Part shown: one piece after another, positions 8,408 to 11,765 of the stretch
How positions within the stretch are numbered: the first letter of the stretch is position 1
Layout: the number at the start of each line of letters is the position of its first letter
From: Stramenopiles sp. TOSAG23-6
Taxonomy: Eukaryota > Sar
Assembly (NCBI GenBank): GCA_900128565.1
Contig: LT636242.1
Span: forward strand, 1-11,765
DNA: 11,765 nucleotides
Direction: 5' to 3'
Notes under the pieces: generated by a model
Databases searched by the model: none
What the model was told of the DNA's origin: nothing
The model's input: the letters and a program-made list of their open reading frames with translations, nothing else
Position numbers and translations under genes: made by a program

Positions 8408-8473
8408 GGTTAGGGTTATGATATATTAGACAATGAGAATGACGTCATAGATTATCTAAGAAAATACATGCAT
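8350..8473 (+). repeat. Direct duplication flanking telomeric tract 5 (end of gene E)
   Basis: A 55-nt segment at 8350-8404 recurs at 8419-8473 with one mismatch (8354 versus 8423). The 14-nt spacer (8405-8418) is TAGGGTTAGGGTTA, a telomeric repeat once the preceding T is counted. The period is 69 nt, so the second copy lies in the same reading frame as the first. Confidence 0.93.
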
Positions 8474-8515
8474 CCATTTTTTTTCAAATTTCTACTACCG
8501 GTAGTAGTGTTGTTG

Positions 8516-8529
8516 AACCCTAACCCTAA
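8516..8529 (-). repeat. Interstitial telomeric tract 6
   Basis: AACCCTAACCCTAA downstream of gene E. In the frame of the second copy of the gene E end it would encode NPNPN followed by TAA. Confidence 0.88.
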
Positions 8530-8598
8530 TTAATTAAAAAACATTTTGATGCAATAATTTGAATAAATACACATTTTCCATCACGTTCCACCAGTTGG

Positions 8599-8688
8599 GG
8601 GGGAAATTTCCTAAGAAACCCTAACCCTAACCTAATCCATTTTTTTTTCATACGAAATATTGTACCTAACAAATTTGCCGGGGGAAAT
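8599..8688. mobile_element. Intergenic introner core with telomeric tract between 9-bp direct repeats
   Basis: GGGGGAAAT occurs at 8599-8607 and again at 8680-8688. Between them are a telomeric tract (8619-8635) and an introner core (8648-8670). It lies between genes E and F, possibly in the 5' leader of F. No coding frame supports splicing here. Confidence 0.5.
8619..8635 (-). repeat. Interstitial telomeric tract 7
   Basis: CCCTAACCCTAACCTAA, just upstream of the intergenic introner core at 8648. Confidence 0.88.
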
Positions 8689-8801
8689 CCCCAAATCAAA
8701 TTGAAAACCAACGGTTCCACCCCGAAAGACACACAAAGTTTTAATAATAATAGCAGTTTATAATTTTACAAGTAACTCTTTGACTGTGTTATTTATTAAC
8801 A

Positions 8802-9815
8802 ATGCCAATTATTGGTTGTACTCCTACACTTCATCCCCGGCCTGATTATCCAGAACCCATGCAGGTACTTGTACCACTTGTACTGAGTCTTCTCCGTTTT
8901 CCAGCAATGTGTTCGTTGTTTGCATTGATGACTCATCCGTTGTATATCTCTTTATCTAAGTGGATATTTTCAACCTGTTCCGATGAATATTTATCATCGC
9001 TTTGGTTCTTACCTAGTTGGGTGAATATGGATGATATTCTTTTCACAGTGGGACTATCTGCTTCGATTTCGACGGTTTATATTCTATCCAACTCATTCTT
9101 TTTCATTTGTGACGCTAAAGAATTACTCCAACAATATAAACTCCCTAGAAAAAAAAGTCAAGAACCTTCACCAGAGCTTATAGCTCGTACATTGAAAGAA
9201 GAGTTATTTGCACATATATTCGTTGGACCTGCACTGATGCTGATTGTTGTTGGTCCACTTTTGAGGTATAATAATCCAGAAGCAACAAATATACATTTCA
9301 TACCAAATGCAAAATTTTCACTTTTATGGAAACAGTTTTTTGTTTGCTATGTTACCAATGAAATATTATTTTATTATGGCCATCGTCTCTTACATTCTAC
9401 ATTTTTATATAAGGCAATACATAAACAACATCATAAATATATTGGAACTAGATCGTTTGCAGCAGAATATGCGCATTTTATTGAAGATGTTTTGACAGCC
9501 TACTTTCCATTTGTCATTGGTTCTATTTTGATAAAAGCACATTTTCATATTGTATTTTGTTGGTTTTTCTGTAAGTTGACAGAAACATATGAAGTTCATT
9601 CTGGATATTGTTTCAAGGGCAGTTTTGTAGACAAACTTGGTTTTACACATAGTATTCAAGCAGCTCATCATGACTTTCATCATACAAAAAACTCTGGAAA
9701 TTTTGGAAATGCTTTTTTAGATTATATTCATGGAACAATGGATTTGTATATGAAATATGGAGGTATTGAAGGATACACTAATAAAACAAGTAATATAGTA
9801 AACAAACAAGAATAA
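8802..9815 (+). CDS. Gene F: fatty acid hydroxylase / C4-methylsterol oxidase family membrane enzyme
   Basis: Single-exon, 337 residues. The histidine clusters of the fatty acid hydroxylase superfamily are all present: HRLLH (H194, H198), HKQHH (H207, H210, H211) and HHDFHH (H289-H294), with an extra VHSGY at residue 266. Known of the family: these histidines bind a di-iron centre that hydroxylates or desaturates sterols, sphingolipids or alkanes in the ER membrane. EVHSGY, HHDFHH and the following NFG...LDYIHGT resemble the C4-methylsterol oxidase / FAXDC2 branch more than the C5-desaturase or sphingolipid hydroxylase branches, but the substrate is inferred only. Hydrophobic segments occur near residues 22-52, 78-101, 136-154, 175-192 and 230-258. 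The length is normal for the branch. No intron in the coding part, although an introner core lies upstream at 8648. Confidence 0.87.
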   Translation: MPIIGCTPTLHPRPDYPEPMQVLVPLVLSLLRFPAMCSLFALMTHPLYISLSKWIFSTCSDEYLSSLWFLPSWVNMDDILFTVGLSASISTVYILSNSFFFICDAKELLQQYKLPRKKSQEPSPELIARTLKEELFAHIFVGPALMLIVVGPLLRYNNPEATNIHFIPNAKFSLLWKQFFVCYVTNEILFYYGHRLLHSTFLYKAIHKQHHKYIGTRSFAAEYAHFIEDVLTAYFPFVIGSILIKAHFHIVFCWFFCKLTETYEVHSGYCFKGSFVDKLGFTHSIQAAHHDFHHTKNSGNFGNAFLDYIHGTMDLYMKYGGIEGYTNKTSNIVNKQE

Positions 9816-10029
9816 AAACAAATAAAAACAAATATTTAAACAAAATTCTTACATAGTTACCCGGCACCATAGTAATATTGACACGTGCCAATTAAAGAGT
9901 GAGTTCAACTTCAAAATGATTTCTTCTACTACTACTACTACCATAATATATTTGTTTGCATAAAAAAAACAAATTTATTCTCATTTTCAAGGTTGTATAT
10001 ACAGATTTCTACAACAATATACAATCAAA

Positions 10030-11765
10030 ATGTTAAGAACATCACAGAAAAAATTCATGATAGCAAAATCAAGAGTTAAAACACTCACAACAACCAATGG
10101 ACGAGGAGTTAGGTTAGGGTTAGGGTCTCTCCGTTCTCATCAACATGACTTTTCTTCTCTTGTACCATTTCGTACCATTCATCCAAGGATTTCAAGAACT
10201 AGATCTTTAAAAAGAACACACAATGGACATCACTATTGTAGCTCTATATCTACTCAAAGAAATTATGGACAACGTCGACTATACAGCATGAGTAAAGGAC
10301 ATGGTAGAGGACGTGGTCAAGGACGTGGTAGTCATTGTAGTAGTGGGAATACACTTGGAACAATGGATAGAGGAAGAGGACGTGGAGGTAGAGGACGTAG
10401 TAGTGGGAATACACTTGGAACAATAGAGTTGTTAAGAAACAAGACTGTCCAAGAGAAATTAAATCAACGTCGTCCAATGTNTCCTCAATTGTTACGTACC
10501 TATCAAACATATTTTGAAGAATTATTGGATGCTGAGTTAGAAGCTGCAAAAGAACAAATACATTCAAGATTACGTCATTGGGATGTAAAACAACTTGTGA
10601 ATGAAGGATACACAGTAACTCATCTAAAAGCATTATGTGTAAAACAAACAAATCATTTTTCAGTTCATTTATTTTTAGATAATTCTGCCTCATCATCAGT
10701 TCAACAAGTTTCTTGTACTACAACACAAAATAAACAAAATGAGCAAAATAAACAAAATAAACAAAACATACAAAACACAGGTAAAAAACATAAATTTACT
10801 CCTGGATCTACATGTACATTTTGTTTATCAACAGTGAATCCAATTGAGTTTTTACAAAGTAATCATATAAAAAATGTAAAAAATGTAAAAAATGTAAAAA
10901 ATGTAAAAAATGACGAAATAAAGCCTAAAATACAAAATTATGTTGCGAATGGACGAGTACAAACAAAATCAGTAGATGGAAGTATTTTAACAATACAATT
11001 AAACGCTTCTGATATTCACTCTTTAGGTGGTCAACAATTTATTAATAACAATATGTGGCGTTTAGATGTACGTTTTTTTTTTTTTTTGGTTTTCATACGA
11101 CATTTTGTACCTAACGAATTTTTTGAAATATTTTTTTAGATTTTTTTTTTTTAAATTTCAAAAAAAAACAATTTCATACCTAACAAATCTTGAGTATATT
11201 ATAATTTTTCACATTTCATGTTGCAGCGAATGAAATTTCTCATTCAAGAATGAAAAATAGTTTGGAAAAATTTGGAAGTGGTATAGGTTCTGTTGATACT
11301 ATAAAAAATACAGGATTTTATAATAAAAAAAACAAAAATCAATGGCATGGACCTGATGATCTTCGACAACATATTGTTCATGTTGCTTCATCAGGTGGAT
11401 ATTTACCATTGAATACATCAAAAGACAATTTTGAAACTGATTTTGAAAATAATAAAATATTGAGTGATCCAATGGAACGAAGTTTATTACTACAAAATAA
11501 TCCAATGGAACGAAGTTTATTACTACAAAATAATCCAATGGAACGAAGTTTATTACTACAAAATAATCCAATGGAACGAAGTTTATTACTACAAAATAAT
11601 CCAATGGAACGAAGTTTATTACTACAAAATAATCCAATGGAACGAAGTTTATTACTACAAAATAATCCAATGGAACGAAGTTTATTACTACAAAATAATC
11701 CAATGGAACGAAGTTTATTACTACAAAATAATCCAATGGAACGAAGTTTATTACTACAAAATAAT
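10030..11765 (+). CDS. Gene G: UPF1-like SF1 helicase (IGHMBP2/SMUBP-2 type), N-terminal part
   Basis: Exons 10030-11067 and 11220 to the right edge; open at the end. The first about 135 residues are basic, with an RG-rich block (90-123) and a repeated SSGNTLGT. Residues about 153-200 (RTYQTYFEELLDAELEAAKE through EGYTVTHLKAL) match the start of IGHMBP2-type helicases, where a helical stalk precedes the beta-barrel 1B domain. Residues about 307-346 (NGRVQTKSVDGSILTIQL, then NNNMWRLD) followed by VAANEISHSRMKNSLEKFG match the end of 1B and return to the stalk. The ATPase motifs would lie beyond the window. Known of the family: 5'-to-3' RNA/DNA unwinding, in ribosome-associated or RNA-processing roles. 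Odd points: a telomeric tract encodes RLGLGSLR, Asn/Lys runs interrupt the barrel, and nine 33-bp repeats follow. A start at M87 is possible. N at 10481. Confidence 0.72.
10109..10125 (+). repeat. Interstitial telomeric tract 8 (in gene G coding sequence)
   Basis: TTAGGTTAGGGTTAGGG within the first exon of gene G, read as part of VRLGLGSLR (residues 27-35). No flanking duplication is visible. Confidence 0.85.
10337..10424 (+). repeat. 60-bp imperfect duplication in gene G (RG-rich / SSGNTLGT)
   Basis: The same 28-nt segment occurs at 10337-10364 and 10397-10424, each after an RG-coding stretch. It encodes SSGNTLGT twice. Confidence 0.85.
10870..10911 (+). repeat. 9-bp coding repeat (KNV)n in gene G
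   Basis: Unit AAAAATGTA repeated about 4.5 times, encoding KNVKNVKNVKNVKN inside the predicted 1B barrel. A related NKQ/NEQ run lies at about 10726-10776. Confidence 0.85.
11068..11219 (+). mobile_element. Composite intron of gene G with two cores, GT...CAT
   Basis: Donor GTACGT, phase 0. Two cores, at 11092-11115 and 11171-11184. ACATTTCAT ends at 11219 and gives the open frame VAANEISHS, matching helicase relatives. TTGCAG seven bases later looks canonical but reads into TGA after eight codons. Confidence 0.8.
11469..11765 (+). repeat. 33-bp coding minisatellite, nine identical units
   Basis: A 33-nt unit starting CCAATGGAACGAAG is repeated nine times without a visible mismatch and runs to the window edge. 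In gene G it encodes the 11-residue unit NNPMERSLLLQ. The period is a multiple of three, so unit number can change without a frameshift. Confidence 0.95.

Larger units (their letters stand above)
8408..8801. other. Intergenic between genes E and F
   Basis: Holds the second copy of the gene E end, an orphaned hydrophobic-tail frame to 8533, telomeric tracts 6 and 7, an introner core, and unusually GC-rich islands at about 8592-8611 and 8678-8696. Confidence 0.7.

Noticed and set aside
8526-8732. Minus-strand 68-residue ORF
   Set aside because: It is made from the telomeric tract and an introner core read backwards; no independent coding signal.
9307-9683. ORFs overlapping gene F on both strands
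   Set aside because: Shadows of the hydroxylase frame, which carries all the histidine motifs.
847-10125. A true chromosome end
   Set aside because: The tracts are short, scattered, in both orientations and inside genes.
4197-11219. U12-type AT-AC introns
   Set aside because: If written as AT-AC, the donors would read ATGTATGT, not ATATCCTT, and several ends would be CC or TC instead of AC.
4197-11219. Group I or group II self-splicing introns
   Set aside because: At 97-186 nt, mostly homopolymer, they are too short and lack the needed structure.
11299-11736. Minus-strand ORF of repeated DYFVVINFVPL units
   Set aside because: It is the antisense reading of the 33-bp coding minisatellite; the plus strand continues the helicase frame.
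11469-11765. Possible CRISPR array
   Set aside because: The 33-bp units are directly adjacent and identical with no spacers, and the context is eukaryotic.
69-11765. An alternative genetic code
   Set aside because: TAA and TAG act as stops, and no conserved position needs a reassigned stop once introns are removed.

Overview
This looks like a piece of a compact, AT-rich nuclear genome from a unicellular eukaryote. Signs of a eukaryote are many short introns with GTAYGT-type donors, TTAGGG-type telomeric repeats, a VMA21-type V-ATPase assembly factor, an ATG22-like vacuolar transporter, a sterol-desaturase-family enzyme and a UPF1/IGHMBP2-type helicase. The standard genetic code fits every gene. 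The lineage cannot be fixed from this window alone.

Layout: gene A (minus, 2307 to beyond the left edge, multi-exon, unknown K/N-rich protein); gene B (minus, 3247-2633, small predicted secreted protein); gene C (plus, 3669-6392, nine-exon ATG22-like MFS transporter); gene D (minus, 7186-6572, VMA21-like); gene E (plus, 7427-8407, predicted secreted coiled-coil protein, two exons); gene F (plus, 8802-9815, fatty acid hydroxylase / C4-methylsterol oxidase family); gene G (plus, 10030 to beyond the right edge, SF1 UPF1-like helicase N-terminus with a 33-bp minisatellite). Intergenic gaps are about 180-420 bp. C and D may both act at the vacuole or endomembrane system, but nothing shows that the genes act together; this is ordinary eukaryotic gene order, not an operon.

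The striking signal is not a gene. Almost every intron carries the same core: a 16-nt perfect palindrome GTACGAAATTTCGTAC (or a close variant) running into CTAAC, set between long poly-T tracts. This is an introner-like family, with about 16 cores in 11.8 kb. CTAAC resembles a branch-point sequence, and the acceptor usually lies 32-53 nt after it. By reading frame, most of these introns do not end in AG. They run GTAYGT...CAT. In six introns (4408-4526, 4966-5073, 5575-5704, 5836-6021, 11068-11219, and 1631-1475 on the minus strand) no nearby AG gives an open, continuous frame while CAT does. Three more fit CAT well but also have an in-frame AG alternative. One copy, in gene E, ends in ATACAG where its relatives have ATACAT.

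A second layer is eight short interstitial telomeric tracts (about 2-3 TTAGGG units) in exons, introns and spacers. Two of them, in genes B and E, sit between exact or near-exact direct duplications of the host sequence, and in gene E the tract supplies the stop codon and cuts off a hydrophobic tail.
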